Counted from the stretch's first letter, positions 19,830-30,042 are shown. The stretch is 59,412 bases of DNA from Burkholderiaceae bacterium (GCA_017983955.1 JAGOAJ010000019.1:1-59412), one strand, 5' to 3'. The notes: generated by a model not told the origin, from the sequence alone. Translations and numbers: made by a program.

Positions 19830-21515
19830 TTAGGGACGGATAGACAAGGTGTCGGTAGCAGGCCCGCGTATCAGCGAGGTTGGATTGGTTTGCAAGTAGT
19901 CTGCCAAGGCTCTTAGCGACTTGGCAGCATTAGCAATTTCCCGCAAGGTGCTGTCCAACCTATCAGTGACAGGGGCATCCTTGGCCAGCATGGCCTCGGC
20001 GTTGCTTAAGGCCCGGTGCGCGGTCTTGATTGCCTTATTGGTACTGGGCACCACCTGGGTTTCTATACTGGCCAACAGACGCGACAGGCCAGCCACGCTG
20101 GTACGCACCTCTTGGGCCAGGATATCGTAAGGTATGCCGTCCAGCTTGGTCACTATGCTACTAACCTGCTGCTGCAATCGATCAAAACTGCCCGCCGTGG
20201 TCGGCAACACCAGAGGTATCTGATGGGGGTTGAAACTAACGGCTGTAGCATCGGGAAAGAAATCCAAAGCCACGTACTGCTGCCCCGTCAGTAAATTAGA
20301 AGCACGTAATTGCGCTCTAAGGCCGTGTTCCACCAACGGTGCCAACAACGCTTGGCCTGGGTAATCAATATTGGTGTTCATATCAATCAAATTTTCGTAG
20401 ACCGCGCCGAACCGCAAAGGATAAAGCTGGGCCTTGACCAAGGCAAAGAAACGCTGGGTGTCCGGGTTGTACTCCAGGTCTATGTCCACTACCTTACCCA
20501 GCTCCAGTCCTCGAAAATCAATCACCGCACCCTCTTTCAAACCACGTACCGACTGTTGAAAATGCAATTCGATAGGAAACGGCATGCCATCAGGATCGGC
20601 CATCGCCAGAGGTTCGGAGTTGAACAGCTGAAACACCTGCCCAGGGTTGATCGGTTTAAATTCGCCTTCTTCAGGGTTGGCGAATGCCAAACCACCAGCC
20701 ACTACCGAAGCCAGTGAATTAGTACGCACGTTAAGGCCACCGCCATCCAGCGAAAAATCAATGCCGCTGGCATTCCAGAATCGTGTGTCAGCGCCCACGA
20801 ACTGATCCGCGGGTGCATCAACAAAAACCTGAATATTTACGGCCCTACCGACTGTATCCAGGTCATACCCTATGACCCGCCCTACCGGGATACGACGAAA
20901 GTAGACTGGCGAACCAATTTCCAACGAACCCAAGTCGGAAGCAGACAAACTAAAGCGCGTGCCGGGACGGCCACTAGTGACTTCCGGCGGCTTTTCCAAA
21001 CCAATAAATTTGTATGCCGCTGCGCCGTTTTTGGTGGTGGCGGCATCCACGCTGATATAAGCACCGGACAACAAGGTGCCCAACCCCGATACCCCACTAA
21101 CCCCCAAGCGTGGCCTGACCACCCAAAAACGGGAGCCTTCCTGGGTGATGAATTCGGCCTCGGTGGGGCGAAGTTCAGCGCTGACCAGGACTTTGTCACG
21201 ATCAGGTGCCACTGCGATCCCAGTGACCACGCCTATGACCACATCTTTGTAGCGTACCTTGGTCTGCCCTACTTCCAGACCATCAGCTGATTCAAAACTA
21301 ATGGTGATCGTAGGTCCGGTGTTGATCCAGTTACGAACCAGCAACGACGCGCCAACTACAGCCGCCAGCAGTGGGATAAACCATATCCAGGATATCCGGG
21401 TTTTCTGTGGCGGCCGCACTATGGGCGATGGAGTGACAGGTGTTGGTGCGTCCAAAGCAGTATCAATCTGGTCAGCATCGGACGCTGATGAAGTTGGCTT
21501 AATAGGTTCAGTCAT
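19830..21515 (-). CDS. pqiB: Intermembrane lipid-transport MCE protein PqiB
   Basis: A 561-residue MCE (MlaD) family protein. One N-terminal membrane helix at about residues 42-64 is followed by three MCE domains (first at about 70-160 with TISFESADGLEVGQTKVRYKDVVIG; the third with LHFQQSVRGLKEGAVIDFRGLELGKV) and a long C-terminal helical region. PqiB hexamers form a periplasm-spanning channel for phospholipid movement between membranes. It overlaps pqiA by 8 bp. Confidence 0.93.
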   Translation of the reverse strand: MTEPIKPTSSASDADQIDTALDAPTPVTPSPIVRPPQKTRISWIWFIPLLAAVVGASLLVRNWINTGPTITISFESADGLEVGQTKVRYKDVVIGVVTGIAVAPDRDKVLVSAELRPTEAEFITQEGSRFWVVRPRLGVSGVSGLGTLLSGAYISVDAATTKNGAAAYKFIGLEKPPEVTSGRPGTRFSLSASDLGSLEIGSPVYFRRIPVGRVIGYDLDTVGRAVNIQVFVDAPADQFVGADTRFWNASGIDFSLDGGGLNVRTNSLASVVAGGLAFANPEEGEFKPINPGQVFQLFNSEPLAMADPDGMPFPIELHFQQSVRGLKEGAVIDFRGLELGKVVDIDLEYNPDTQRFFALVKAQLYPLRFGAVYENLIDMNTNIDYPGQALLAPLVEHGLRAQLRASNLLTGQQYVALDFFPDATAVSFNPHQIPLVLPTTAGSFDRLQQQVSSIVTKLDGIPYDILAQEVRTSVAGLSRLLASIETQVVPSTNKAIKTAHRALSNAEAMLAKDAPVTDRLDSTLREIANAAKSLRALADYLQTNPTSLIRGPATDTLSIRP

Positions 21516-22767
21516 TAAATTCTTTTACACACAAAGCGGTAGGGTCTTGATCCCAACCTTGACGGGGATCGTAACTGAATGCAGCCAACATAGTCAGCAC
21601 GACCACCATACCAAAGCTGGCGGCGCCTGGTCCAGCGACTATTTGAGAAATACCAGGAAAATCAGCTAATGCTGTCATCAACAGCACCACAAACACGTCC
21701 AGCATAGACCACTGACCGATGAACTCGACCGCTTCGTACAAACGCGTACGTTGGCGCTGAATGATGGGACCACGCCAGCGATGGTTGATCTGTAAGGCAG
21801 CCAGTACTAGCAATTTAGTCATGGGTACCACAACACTGGCGACAAAAACTATTATTGCCAAATCCCAAGAACCCATATGCCATAACTCAACTACCCCACC
21901 CACTATGGTATGCAGGCTAACGCCGGTTGCCGTGCGCACCTGCATAACGGGCAAAACATTGGCAGGTATATAGACTATGCTGGCCGCAAGTATCAAGGCC
22001 CAAACCCGCGAACTAGTATCTGGTTTACGAAAACGGATGTGAGCGCCACAGCGCTGACAAGATTTCGGGGATGATGACGGCGATTGATTCTGCACGTAGC
22101 CGCAGGCAGAACATGCAGCCGCAGGGCGTTGCAAGTTCACCATCTCGCCGGACACGGGAACCAAAGCGGCATCTTCAGCATAACGCCACAAGCGATGCGC
22201 CGAAAACCGACTTAATATAGTTAACAGCACGGTCAGGGCAGCAAAGCCCCACAAGCCGGGCTCGGGTTCCAACGGGGCAAATCCAGAGAACTTAACGATG
22301 GCTACCAACAGGCCCAACATCAGTACGGGCACCATGCTCCAGGGCGCCAAGCGGTACAGAAAGCGCATGCCTATGCCGAAGTCTGCTGGCAAGCGCCCCG
22401 ACCTGATAGACAACAAACCCCATAGCAAAAATAGTAACTGGGTAAGCGGCATCCAAAACCCGGCCAGTCCAGTCATGATGGCCAGGACCCAATTGCCTTG
22501 CTGCCACGTCAGCCACAAGGCGCCAGGCAGACTGGCCTGGACCGTGCTGCCCTGTATGGACAGTGTGGCAATAGGAAAGGCGTTGGCAATGCCAAAGACA
22601 ATTAGCGCCGCTATCGTCAGGGCAATCCAACCATCCAGTCCTACTGCGCTTTGCCTATACAGCACATGCAAGCAACGCTGGCACGCTGCCAGCGCACCAG
22701 GCTTAATGGCCACTCGCTGATGTACAGTGGCGCACTGAGGACAACAGATCAGCGGTCGACCAGCCAC
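21508..22767 (-). CDS. pqiA: Inner-membrane protein PqiA
   Basis: A 419-residue integral membrane partner of PqiB. It consists of two similar halves with about four helices each; each half is introduced by a cysteine cluster (CCPQCATVHQ...ACQRC near the N-terminus and CSACGYVQ...CQRCG mid-protein) resembling rubredoxin-like zinc sites. The start is GTG at 22765-22767. It begins only 3 bp after the clpA stop, so pqiABC probably lies on the clpA transcript. Confidence 0.92.
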   Translation of the reverse strand: MAGRPLICCPQCATVHQRVAIKPGALAACQRCLHVLYRQSAVGLDGWIALTIAALIVFGIANAFPIATLSIQGSTVQASLPGALWLTWQQGNWVLAIMTGLAGFWMPLTQLLFLLWGLLSIRSGRLPADFGIGMRFLYRLAPWSMVPVLMLGLLVAIVKFSGFAPLEPEPGLWGFAALTVLLTILSRFSAHRLWRYAEDAALVPVSGEMVNLQRPAAACSACGYVQNQSPSSSPKSCQRCGAHIRFRKPDTSSRVWALILAASIVYIPANVLPVMQVRTATGVSLHTIVGGVVELWHMGSWDLAIIVFVASVVVPMTKLLVLAALQINHRWRGPIIQRQRTRLYEAVEFIGQWSMLDVFVVLLMTALADFPGISQIVAGPGAASFGMVVVLTMLAAFSYDPRQGWDQDPTALCVKEFND

Positions 22768-22770
22768 AGG

Positions 22771-25089
22771 CTAGTCAACCAGCTCGGGTTCCGGTCGTGA
22801 CGGGCTCACCTGGTCTGGCTTGCCGGGCTTATCTGGTGCGTCAGAGAATTCCAGAACAACCTTGCCATCCAGCAAACCGACCTGCACATGGCCACCTTCG
22901 GTGAGTCGACCAAACAGCAGTTCGTCTGCCAGAGCACGACGTATCGTATCCTGGATAAGACGCTGCATAGGCCGCGCACCCATGGTGGGGTCGAAACCTT
23001 CCTTGGCCAGATGCTGACGCAGTTCTGGCGTGAATACGACTTCCACACGCTTTTCGTGCAATTGATCTTCTAATTGCATCAGGAATTTGTCCACTACCCG
23101 GAGTATGACTTCCCGCGACAAGGGCGTGAAACCAATAATGGAATCCAGGCGGTTACGAAATTCCGGTGTGAACATACGCTTGATATCGGCCATTTCATCG
23201 CCGGTACGCGAACCCGCCGAAAACCCTATTGTGGCGCGATTCAAGGATTCCGCCCCTGCATTGGTGGTCATGACCAGAATGACGTTACGGAAATCGGCCT
23301 TGCGTCCGTTGTTATCAGTCAGCGTGCCGTGATCCATGACCTGCAGCAAGATATTGAACACATCAGGATGGGCTTTTTCAATTTCATCAAGCAACAGCAC
23401 GCAGTGCGGCTGCTTGGTCACGGCCTCGGTCAGCAGGCCGCCCTGATCAAACCCGACATAGCCGGGAGGCGCACCAATTAAACGCGATACGGTATGACGT
23501 TCCATGTATTCGGACATATCGAAACGCAGCAATTCTATGCCCAGCACAAATGCCAATTGGCGTGCGACTTCGGTCTTACCCACCCCGGTAGGCCCGGAAA
23601 ACAGGAAGGAACCTATAGGCCGATCGGGACGACCCAGCCCAGACCTAGCCATTTTGATGGCGGCGCTTAAGGCCTGAATGGCGTCATCCTGACCAAACAC
23701 CACAGTTTTCAGGTCACGTTCCAACGTGGCCAGCTTGCCCCTGTCGTCATTGGACACCGTTTGCGGTGGGATACGGGCGATCTTGGCCACAGTCGCCTGG
23801 ATTTCAGCCTTGCCTATGACTTTCTTCTGACGCGAGCGCGGCAGCAGGCGTTGGGCAGCACCCGCTTCGTCTATGACGTCTATGGCTTTATCGGGTAAAA
23901 AGCGATCATTGATATGACGTGCAGCCAGTTCAGCGGCGGCGGTAAGCGCTGCCGCTGAATAACGTACGCCATGGTGAGACTCAAAATGACTTTTTAGCCC
24001 ACGCAGTATCTGTATCGTTTCTGGCACAGTGGGCTCAGCCACATCGACCTTCTGGAAACGGCGCGACAAAGCGTGGTCTTTTTCAAAAATGCCACGGTAT
24101 TCGTTATAAGTGGTAGCGCCCATGCACTTGAGCTGGCCAGACGATAGCGCAGGTTTCAGCAAGTTAGACGCGTCCAGAGTACCCCCTGACGCAGAACCCG
24201 CCCCTATCAAGGTATGGATTTCGTCAATAAACAGGATGGCATTGCTATTGTCTTTCAGGCATTTCAGCACGCCTTTGAGGCGCTGCTCGAAGTCGCCGCG
24301 ATACTTGGTGCCTGCCAGTAAAGACCCCATATCCAAGGCATAAACCTGGGCATTGGCCAGAATTTCAGGGACGTCTTTTTGTGTGATCCTCCAAGCCAGG
24401 CCTTCGGCAATCGCCGTTTTACCAACACCGGCTTCGCCCACCAGCAAGGGGTTGTTCTTGCGGCGACGGCACAGTATTTGGATAACGCGTTCAACTTCGT
24501 GCTGACGGCCTATCAAAGGATCTATACGACCTTGCAAGGCTTCAGAATTCAAGTCTGTAGCATACAGTTCCAGCGGCGACTTCTGTTGATCGGATTTCCG
24601 ATCAGCTTCAGGAGCTTGCGTCTTGGCCGGTTCAGCGGGGACTTCTTCGCTAGCCCGGGTAATACCATGCGACAGGTAATTCACCACATCCAGGCGGGTT
24701 ACCCCCTGGCGCTGTAAGTAATAAACCGCGTGGGAATCCTTTTCACCATACATGGCAACCAGCACATTAGCCCCGGTGACCCGGTTCTTGCTGGAGTTGC
24801 CTGATGAAACATGCATGATGGCGCGCTGAATAACGCGCTGAAAACCCAGGGTAGGCTGTGTGTCGACCTCGTCTTCACCAGGAAACACAGGTGTGTTTTC
24901 ATTGATGAATTTACGTAAATCAATACGCAAGGCATCCAGATTGGCTGAACAAGCGCGCAACACTTCAGCCGCGGCGGCATTGTCCAGCAGGGACAGTAGC
25001 AAATGCTCTACTGTTATAAATTCGTGTCGCGCAGTGCGGGCCTCGACAAAGGCCATATGCAGGCTGACTTCAAGCTCTTCGGAAATCAC
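22771..25089 (-). CDS. clpA: ATP-dependent Clp protease ATP-binding subunit ClpA
   Basis: The AAA+ unfoldase of ClpAP, 772 residues from the GTG at 25087-25089, which is preceded by a strong GGAGGAAG; the next residues ([13 protein letters not shown]) match the ClpA N-terminus. An in-frame extension of ten residues upstream lacks homology. The N-terminal Clp repeat domain binds ClpS. Two AAA modules carry Walker A at 218-225 (GEAGVGKT) and 499-506 (GPTGVGKT). An acidic/Pro-rich tail follows. clpS lies 235 bp upstream in the same direction. Confidence 0.95.
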   Translation of the reverse strand: MISEELEVSLHMAFVEARTARHEFITVEHLLLSLLDNAAAAEVLRACSANLDALRIDLRKFINENTPVFPGEDEVDTQPTLGFQRVIQRAIMHVSSGNSSKNRVTGANVLVAMYGEKDSHAVYYLQRQGVTRLDVVNYLSHGITRASEEVPAEPAKTQAPEADRKSDQQKSPLELYATDLNSEALQGRIDPLIGRQHEVERVIQILCRRRKNNPLLVGEAGVGKTAIAEGLAWRITQKDVPEILANAQVYALDMGSLLAGTKYRGDFEQRLKGVLKCLKDNSNAILFIDEIHTLIGAGSASGGTLDASNLLKPALSSGQLKCMGATTYNEYRGIFEKDHALSRRFQKVDVAEPTVPETIQILRGLKSHFESHHGVRYSAAALTAAAELAARHINDRFLPDKAIDVIDEAGAAQRLLPRSRQKKVIGKAEIQATVAKIARIPPQTVSNDDRGKLATLERDLKTVVFGQDDAIQALSAAIKMARSGLGRPDRPIGSFLFSGPTGVGKTEVARQLAFVLGIELLRFDMSEYMERHTVSRLIGAPPGYVGFDQGGLLTEAVTKQPHCVLLLDEIEKAHPDVFNILLQVMDHGTLTDNNGRKADFRNVILVMTTNAGAESLNRATIGFSAGSRTGDEMADIKRMFTPEFRNRLDSIIGFTPLSREVILRVVDKFLMQLEDQLHEKRVEVVFTPELRQHLAKEGFDPTMGARPMQRLIQDTIRRALADELLFGRLTEGGHVQVGLLDGKVVLEFSDAPDKPGKPDQVSPSRPEPELVD

Positions 25090-25324
25090 GCTTCCTCCAT
25101 GACATATCGGAGCGGACAAACAATTCGATAAAACCTATTCTACTGACTAAATCGACCTTGTGTATCAACAATAAGTAGGCCACCGTATGAGTTTGACTAA
25201 TGCACGGAATACGCTGCAAACCTCATAACTAGCAGATGAGATTACTATACCGGACTTTTTACCAACTACGGCAATCAACGGGCTCTTTTACGTTAACCAT
25301 TACGTGTTACCAAAAACCTGGAAC

Positions 25325-25648
25325 CTAAGCTTCGGGTGCCGGCTCCATCACACACTGTAGCGGATGCTGATGCTGATTGGCCGCCTGACGCACCATTTCA
25401 ACGCGAGTTGCAGCAATATCACGAGGGTAAACACCACACACTCCCCTGCCTTCATGATGAACCTTCAGCATGATCTGTGCCGCGCTATCGGGATCTTTAC
25501 TGAAGATGCGCTGCAAAATCATAATGACAAATTCCATAGGGGTGTAGTCGTCATTTAGCAGCACAACTTGATACATCGGCGGCGGCGCAAGTCGTGCCGA
25601 CTGTCGATCAAGAACTGTTTCCCGAATCTTTTCAATTTGAGTAACCAT
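25325..25648 (-). CDS. clpS: ClpA adaptor protein ClpS
   Basis: A 107-residue adaptor that delivers N-degron substrates to ClpAP. The core motif [13 protein letters not shown] (the N-end-rule binding pocket Asn-Asp and Met) is intact, as is the conserved [13 protein letters not shown] helix. Located between clpA and the divergent cold-shock gene, the same order as E. coli cspD-clpS-clpA. Confidence 0.95.
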   Translation of the reverse strand: MVTQIEKIRETVLDRQSARLAPPPMYQVVLLNDDYTPMEFVIMILQRIFSKDPDSAAQIMLKVHHEGRGVCGVYPRDIAATRVEMVRQAANQHQHPLQCVMEPAPEA

Positions 25649-25811
25649 ATCAGATACTAGTGATTTCCATAGTTGACTACCTTAAGGTAAATTGAGCATC
25701 ATCATCATATTCTGAGTGCCTGGTGGTATAAAGGTATGGCAGAAGGTGTTGGCTAAAGGGGGTATCCTTGTAGTCAAGTTCTTATGTAACACTATAGTCG
25801 AGGCAGCACGC

Positions 25812-26057
25812 ATGTCAGATTCAACCACAAGCTCTGTATCTGGGGATACCGAAAAGCTCACCGGAACCGTTAAATGGTTTAACGATGCCAAGGGATTCGG
25901 ATTTATTACTCCGGACAATGGCGGTGAAGACCTGTTCGCCCATTTTTCGTCCATCCAAATGAATGGCTTCAAGACACTCAAGGAAGGCCAAAAAGTCGCA
26001 TTTGAAATTGCTCAAGGCCCTAAAGGCCAACAGGCACTAAATATCACTGCGGCCTAA
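25812..26057 (+). CDS. Cold-shock domain protein (CspA/CspD family)
   Basis: An 81-residue single cold-shock domain protein. RNP1 (KGFGFIT) and RNP2 (DLFAHFS) are complete, so it should bind single-stranded nucleic acid. It has an unusual 17-residue Ser/Thr-rich N-terminal tail ([17 protein letters not shown]) before the GTVKWF strand. The start at 25812 is chosen because the in-frame sequence further upstream lacks homology. Its position divergent from clpS suggests CspD, but the sequence alone does not settle CspA versus CspD. Confidence 0.9.
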   Translation: MSDSTTSSVSGDTEKLTGTVKWFNDAKGFGFITPDNGGEDLFAHFSSIQMNGFKTLKEGQKVAFEIAQGPKGQQALNITAA

Positions 26058-26093
26058 ACACCTAACTTACCATTCAGCGTTCAACCAATAATA

Positions 26094-26555
26094 ATGTTTA
26101 AATTTTACTGTTATAAGGGGCTCTTAGCCCCTGTTTTTTTTTGCATTGCTGGCTTGATGCCCGGTATAGCTGCGGCGCAAGCCATGCTGCTACCAGTAGC
26201 CGAACTTAAAATTGCCCAATACACAGTGCAAGCTGAAGTAGCCGCCACCGAATCCAGCCGGTCTTTTGGGCTGATGCATCGACCATCATTACTGCCTAAT
26301 CACGGCATGCTATTTGTGTTTGATAGCGCTGCAGGCCATTGTTTTTGGATGAAAAACACGCCGCTGCCGCTATCCATAGCCTTTATTGCAGAAAATGGCA
26401 GCATACTGAATATTGCCGATATGCAGCCATATAGCGAAGATGGCCACTGCCCCATAGCACCCGCGCTATATGCGCTGGAAATGCAGCAAGGTTGGTTTCG
26501 GGATCGAAAGATACAGGCAGGCGAGCAGGTTATCAACCTGCCCCGCCGCCCATAA
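26094..26555 (+). CDS. DUF192 family exported protein
   Basis: A 153-residue protein with a Sec signal peptide (residues 1 to about 28, ending in GIAAAQA). The rest is a DUF192 domain, recognised by RSFGLMHRPSLLPNHGMLFVF and the CFWMKNTPLPLSIAFI motif. Members are small secreted beta-barrel-like proteins of unknown function. It follows the cold-shock gene by 36 bp and may share its transcript. Confidence 0.88.
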   Translation: MFKFYCYKGLLAPVFFCIAGLMPGIAAAQAMLLPVAELKIAQYTVQAEVAATESSRSFGLMHRPSLLPNHGMLFVFDSAAGHCFWMKNTPLPLSIAFIAENGSILNIADMQPYSEDGHCPIAPALYALEMQQGWFRDRKIQAGEQVINLPRRP

Positions 26556-26595
26556 TTCCACTTTTCAAACTCACGTTTGATCTAGAAGTGGAATT
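26554..26595. terminator. Bidirectional terminator between DUF192 gene and pcaF
   Basis: AATTCCACTT (26554-26563) pairs perfectly with AAGTGGAATT (26586-26595), and inside TCAAAC/GTTTGA forms a second 6-bp stem with a TCAC loop. It fills exactly the gap between two convergent stop codons and has A/T-rich ends on both strands. Confidence 0.75.
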
Positions 26596-27801
26596 TCAAA
26601 CACGCTCTAGGATTACTGCAATACCCTGGCCTACACCTATACACATCGTGCAAAGGGCGTAGCGACCGCCAGTGCGGTGCAACTGATTGACTGCTGTGAT
26701 AGCCAGCCTGGCACCACTGGCGCCCAGCGGATGGCCCAAAGCAATAGCGCCGCCATTCGGATTGACCCTGGGGTCATCATCCTGCAAACCCAGCAAACGC
26801 AACACAGCCAGACCTTGCGAGGCAAATGCCTCGTTCAGCTCAATAACGTCCATTTGGTCCAGGGTAAGACCAGCCAAAGCCAGGACTTTTTGTGTTGCTG
26901 GCGCAGGACCTATGCCCATGATGCGAGGCTCTACGCCCGCACAGGCCATAGCCACTACCCTAGCCCTGGGTGTCAGGCCTTGCTCGCGCGCCATCGCCCC
27001 AGAAGCAATCAACAAGGCGCAAGCACCGTCATTGACCCCAGAGGCATTGCCGGCGGTGACTGAGCCATCAGCCCGTACTATGGGCTTCAAGCGTGCCAGC
27101 GCCTCTAGACTGGTTTGGCGTGGGTGCTCGTCGGTGTCTATCACCAGGGGTTCGCCCTTGCGCTGTGCAATATACACAGGGGTGATTTCATCTTTGAACA
27201 CGCCAGCGGCTTGAGCAGCCGCCGCTTTCGTCTGGCTAGCCAGGGCAAAAATGTCCTGATCCTGGCGCGACACCTTGAACTGATCAGCCACATTCTGGGC
27301 TGTTTCAGGCATGGAGTCTATGCCATAGCGCGACTTCATCAGCGAGTTAACAAAGCGCCAACCTATGGTGGTGTCGTGGATTTCAGCCTTACGCGACCAA
27401 GCGCTGTCGGCCTTACCCATAACAAAAGGCGCTCGGCTCATGCTTTCGACGCCACCAGCCAGCATCAAGCCAGCGTCGCCCGAGCGTATGGCCCTAGCCG
27501 CTGAACCAATAGCATCCAGCCCTGAACCACACAGGCGATTAATGGTGGAGCCAGGCACATCGATAGGCAAGCCAGCCAACAACGTCGCCATGTGGGCAAC
27601 ATTGCGGTTGTCTTCACCCGCCTGGTTGGCGCAACCAAGCAGCGTGTCATCGACACGCGCCCAGTCCACGCCAGGATTACGTTCTAGTAGGGCTTGCAAT
27701 GGTATTGCAGCTAGATCATCGACGCGAACTGGCGCCAATCCCCCACCATAGCGGCCAAAAGCCGTACGCGTTGCATCGCAAATGTAAGCCTGCTCTGTCA
27801 T
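26596..27801 (-). CDS. pcaF: 3-oxoadipyl-CoA thiolase (PcaF type)
   Basis: A 401-residue thiolase that closely matches the 3-oxoadipyl-CoA thiolases from the beta-ketoadipate pathway (CANQAGEDNRNVA, GGVESMSRAPFVMGKA, DTTIGWRFVNPLMKS-type segment). Active-site residues are present: C91 (NRLCGSG), H357 (GHPLG) and C387 (CTMCIGVGQG). The product cleaves 3-oxoadipyl-CoA to succinyl-CoA and acetyl-CoA. No other pca or paa gene is nearby. It starts 2 bp after the sodB stop, an uncommon pairing. Acetyl-CoA acetyltransferase is the main alternative. Confidence 0.85.
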   Translation of the reverse strand: MTEQAYICDATRTAFGRYGGGLAPVRVDDLAAIPLQALLERNPGVDWARVDDTLLGCANQAGEDNRNVAHMATLLAGLPIDVPGSTINRLCGSGLDAIGSAARAIRSGDAGLMLAGGVESMSRAPFVMGKADSAWSRKAEIHDTTIGWRFVNSLMKSRYGIDSMPETAQNVADQFKVSRQDQDIFALASQTKAAAAQAAGVFKDEITPVYIAQRKGEPLVIDTDEHPRQTSLEALARLKPIVRADGSVTAGNASGVNDGACALLIASGAMAREQGLTPRARVVAMACAGVEPRIMGIGPAPATQKVLALAGLTLDQMDVIELNEAFASQGLAVLRLLGLQDDDPRVNPNGGAIALGHPLGASGARLAITAVNQLHRTGGRYALCTMCIGVGQGIAVILERV

Positions 27802-27803
27802 GA

Positions 27804-28382
27804 TCAGCCCAGATTAGCCGCTGCAAAATCCCAGTTAACCAATGCCCAGAAGCTTTCCAGGTATTTGGGGCGCGCATTGCGGTAATCGATGTAGTAAGCG
27901 TGCTCCCATACGTCACAGGTGAACAGCGCGACATCGGATGTGGTCAGGGGTGTAGCAGCATTGCTGGTGTTAACAATATCCAGCGAGCCATCAGTTTTCT
28001 TAACCAGCCATGTCCAGCCCGAGCCAAAATTGCCAGCTGCCGACTTGCTGAATGCTTCTTTAAAGGCGTCAACACTGCCCCATTTTGCATTGATAGCGTC
28101 CAGCAAGGCACCAGTAGGCTGACCACCGCCATTGGGGGACATGCTGTTCCAGTAAAACGTGTGGTTCCAGACTTGAGCCGCATTATTGAATACGCCGCCT
28201 GACGACTTCTTGATGATGTCCTCGAGGCTGGCCGATTCGAATTCGGTACCGGCAACCAGGTTATTCAGGTTGGTTACATAGGCCTGATGGTGCTTGCCGT
28301 GGTGAAACTCTAGGGTTTCTTGGGAAATGTGGGGAGCGAGCGCGTCAATAGCGTAGGGAAGCGCGGGTAGTGTAAATGCCAT
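27804..28382 (-). CDS. sodB: Superoxide dismutase (Fe)
   Basis: A 192-residue Fe-SOD disproportionating superoxide in the cytoplasm. Metal ligands are H27, H74, D157 and H161. The second-sphere Gln at residue 70 in [13 protein letters not shown] is the Fe-type position, and the sequence closely follows E. coli SodB. The start at 28382 ([11 protein letters not shown]) has AAGGA upstream; the nine extra in-frame residues before it are not conserved. Upstream neighbour is xseA, downstream is pcaF at 2 bp. Confidence 0.95.
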   Translation of the reverse strand: MAFTLPALPYAIDALAPHISQETLEFHHGKHHQAYVTNLNNLVAGTEFESASLEDIIKKSSGGVFNNAAQVWNHTFYWNSMSPNGGGQPTGALLDAINAKWGSVDAFKEAFSKSAAGNFGSGWTWLVKKTDGSLDIVNTSNAATPLTTSDVALFTCDVWEHAYYIDYRNARPKYLESFWALVNWDFAAANLG

Positions 28383-28449
28383 GATCAAATCCTTATAAAA
28401 AACCAACAAGCGCTAAAAGCGCTTAAGAATATCGAACAACAACGAAAAT

Positions 28450-29799
28450 TTATAGCAGGGCATGGGCCTGCGTAACGGTAACGTGCACGCTACCCCGGCC
28501 CAGCTCTACGCTGAGTCTTTCGCCAACACTTAAGTCTAACGCATTTTTAACAATCTCCTGCTGGCTATTTCTGACTATGGCGTAGCCGCGCTCTAGAATT
28601 TTTTCAGGATTCAAGGCTTGCAAGGTTTGCACAGCCGCTAAATAGCGACGCCGCTGGGCGTCCAAACTGCGCTGTCCGGCGGCAGACAATTGCTGCAGTT
28701 GTCGCTGGACATCTAGCCTGTAGTGCTGCAGTTGCGGCTGCACATAGACCAATCTAGACCTGGCCGCGGCAAATCGCGCTAGTTTTTTATCGTAGTCTTG
28801 GAATGCCGCCCGGCTTAATCTATCCTGCAAGCCTTGCAGTCTTTCCCCTTGCTGCTGTAATCGCTGCTTAGGCGATACCAAACGGCCCACGGCACGATCC
28901 AGGCGTAGCGACGCGCGCTCAATAACGCGTTGTTGCTGATTGTCCAACACAGCAAACAGAGCCTGCACCCTATCCAGCAAATCCTGTCGCGGCCGACAAG
29001 CGAGCTCAGCAGCAGCCGTAGGCGTAGGCGCACGCAGATCAGCGACAAAATCCGCTATCGAGAAATCAGTCTCGTGGCCTACACCACTAATCACGGGTAT
29101 AGGACTAGTTGCAATGACATGGGCCAAGGCTTCATCGTTAAAGCTCCATAGGTCTTCCAGGCTGCCCCCGCCACGCACCAACAACAAAGTATCGACTTCA
29201 GCCCTGGCGATAGCGATTTGCATCGCCCGGACCAACTGATCCGCAGCGTCTGCGCCCTGCACAGGCGATGGATAAATAATGACAGGCACATGCGGGGCGC
29301 GGCGCTGCAGCGCGGATATAACATCATGCAAGGCAGCCGCCCCTAATGAAGTCACTACGCCTATAGCACGTGGCATGGCGGTAATCGCGCGCTTACGATC
29401 TGGATCAAACCAGCCCTGGGCCGCGAGTTTTTCCTTTAGGGCCAAAAAGGCCTCGTGTAAATCGCCGCGACCGGTGCGACGCATGGACTCTACCTGGACC
29501 TGGTAATCGCCACGCGGCTCGTATAGGCTAACGGTGACACGAAACTCAAACTTATCCCCCGCCTTAGGCTGCAAACCAGTGGCCTGCGCCCTGGCTCTAA
29601 ACATAACCGCCCTGACGGTGGCATCTTCATCTTTGATCGAAAAATACCAATGCCCGGACGCCGCCTGCGTGAAGTTGGAGATTTCGCCCCTGACCCAAAG
29701 ACGGGAAAACTGCGCTTGTAGCAATTGGGCCACCCGGCGATTCAGCTGGGCAACCGTCCAGACCTCGCTAACCGGGTCTTGTATGTCATTTTTACTCAT
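28450..29799 (-). CDS. xseA: Exodeoxyribonuclease VII large subunit
   Basis: A 449-residue XseA. The OB-fold (VAQLNRRVAQLL...LWVRGEISNF) is followed by the catalytic domain with the motifs VVTSLGAAALHDV, RGGGSLEDLWSFNDE and ISGVGHETDFSIADFVADLRAPTPTAAAE, then a coiled-coil C-terminus of Gln/Arg-rich helices. The start MSKNDIQDP at 29797-29799 is preferred over an in-frame extension to 29865 that lacks homology. The small subunit xseB is not in the window. Confidence 0.94.
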   Translation of the reverse strand: MSKNDIQDPVSEVWTVAQLNRRVAQLLQAQFSRLWVRGEISNFTQAASGHWYFSIKDEDATVRAVMFRARAQATGLQPKAGDKFEFRVTVSLYEPRGDYQVQVESMRRTGRGDLHEAFLALKEKLAAQGWFDPDRKRAITAMPRAIGVVTSLGAAALHDVISALQRRAPHVPVIIYPSPVQGADAADQLVRAMQIAIARAEVDTLLLVRGGGSLEDLWSFNDEALAHVIATSPIPVISGVGHETDFSIADFVADLRAPTPTAAAELACRPRQDLLDRVQALFAVLDNQQQRVIERASLRLDRAVGRLVSPKQRLQQQGERLQGLQDRLSRAAFQDYDKKLARFAAARSRLVYVQPQLQHYRLDVQRQLQQLSAAGQRSLDAQRRRYLAAVQTLQALNPEKILERGYAIVRNSQQEIVKNALDLSVGERLSVELGRGSVHVTVTQAHALL

Positions 29800-29989
29800 G
29801 AATAACCTGTTGTGAGCCTTTCTGTCCACAGAAGAAAATCGTTTGTCAAATAGGTGGAATATCAAGCCGATTCGCTACAGTCAGTAGCATTCGCTTTAGA
29901 TAGTCGCCGTAAGCTATTGATTATTAAGTATTTATATAAAATGTGACAATTGGATGAAAATTAACCATTGAACCTCCAGACGCCCTAAA

Positions 29990-30004
29990 CCCTGACTGTC
30001 AGGG
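29990..30004. repeat. Perfect inverted repeat in the exbB upstream region
   Basis: CCCTGA-CTG-TCAGGG at 29990-30004 is a perfect 6-bp inverted repeat, a few bases before the DnaA-box cluster. It could be an operator half-site pair. The surrounding 356-bp interval (29800-30155) is otherwise AT-rich and holds no gene. Confidence 0.4.
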
Positions 30005-30007
30005 AAG

Positions 30008-30042
30008 TTATGCACAGAATTATCCACAGTTTTTGTGGATAC
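30008..30042. promoter_or_regulatory. Cluster of three DnaA-box-like 9-mers
   Basis: TTATGCACA (30008-30016), TTATCCACA (30020-30028, perfect R-type box) and the inverted TGTGGATAC (30034-30042, 8 of 9) lie within 35 bp. The last two form an 8-bp perfect inverted repeat around GTTTT. An AT-rich tract (TTGATTATTAAGTATTTAT region near 29915-29945) is upstream. No dnaA, dnaN or rpmH is near, so this is more likely a DnaA-regulated promoter or titration site than oriC. Confidence 0.5.

Noticed and set aside
30008-30042. DnaA-box cluster as the chromosomal origin
   Set aside because: No dnaA, dnaN, rpmH or parAB nearby and only three boxes; a regulatory or titration site is more plausible.
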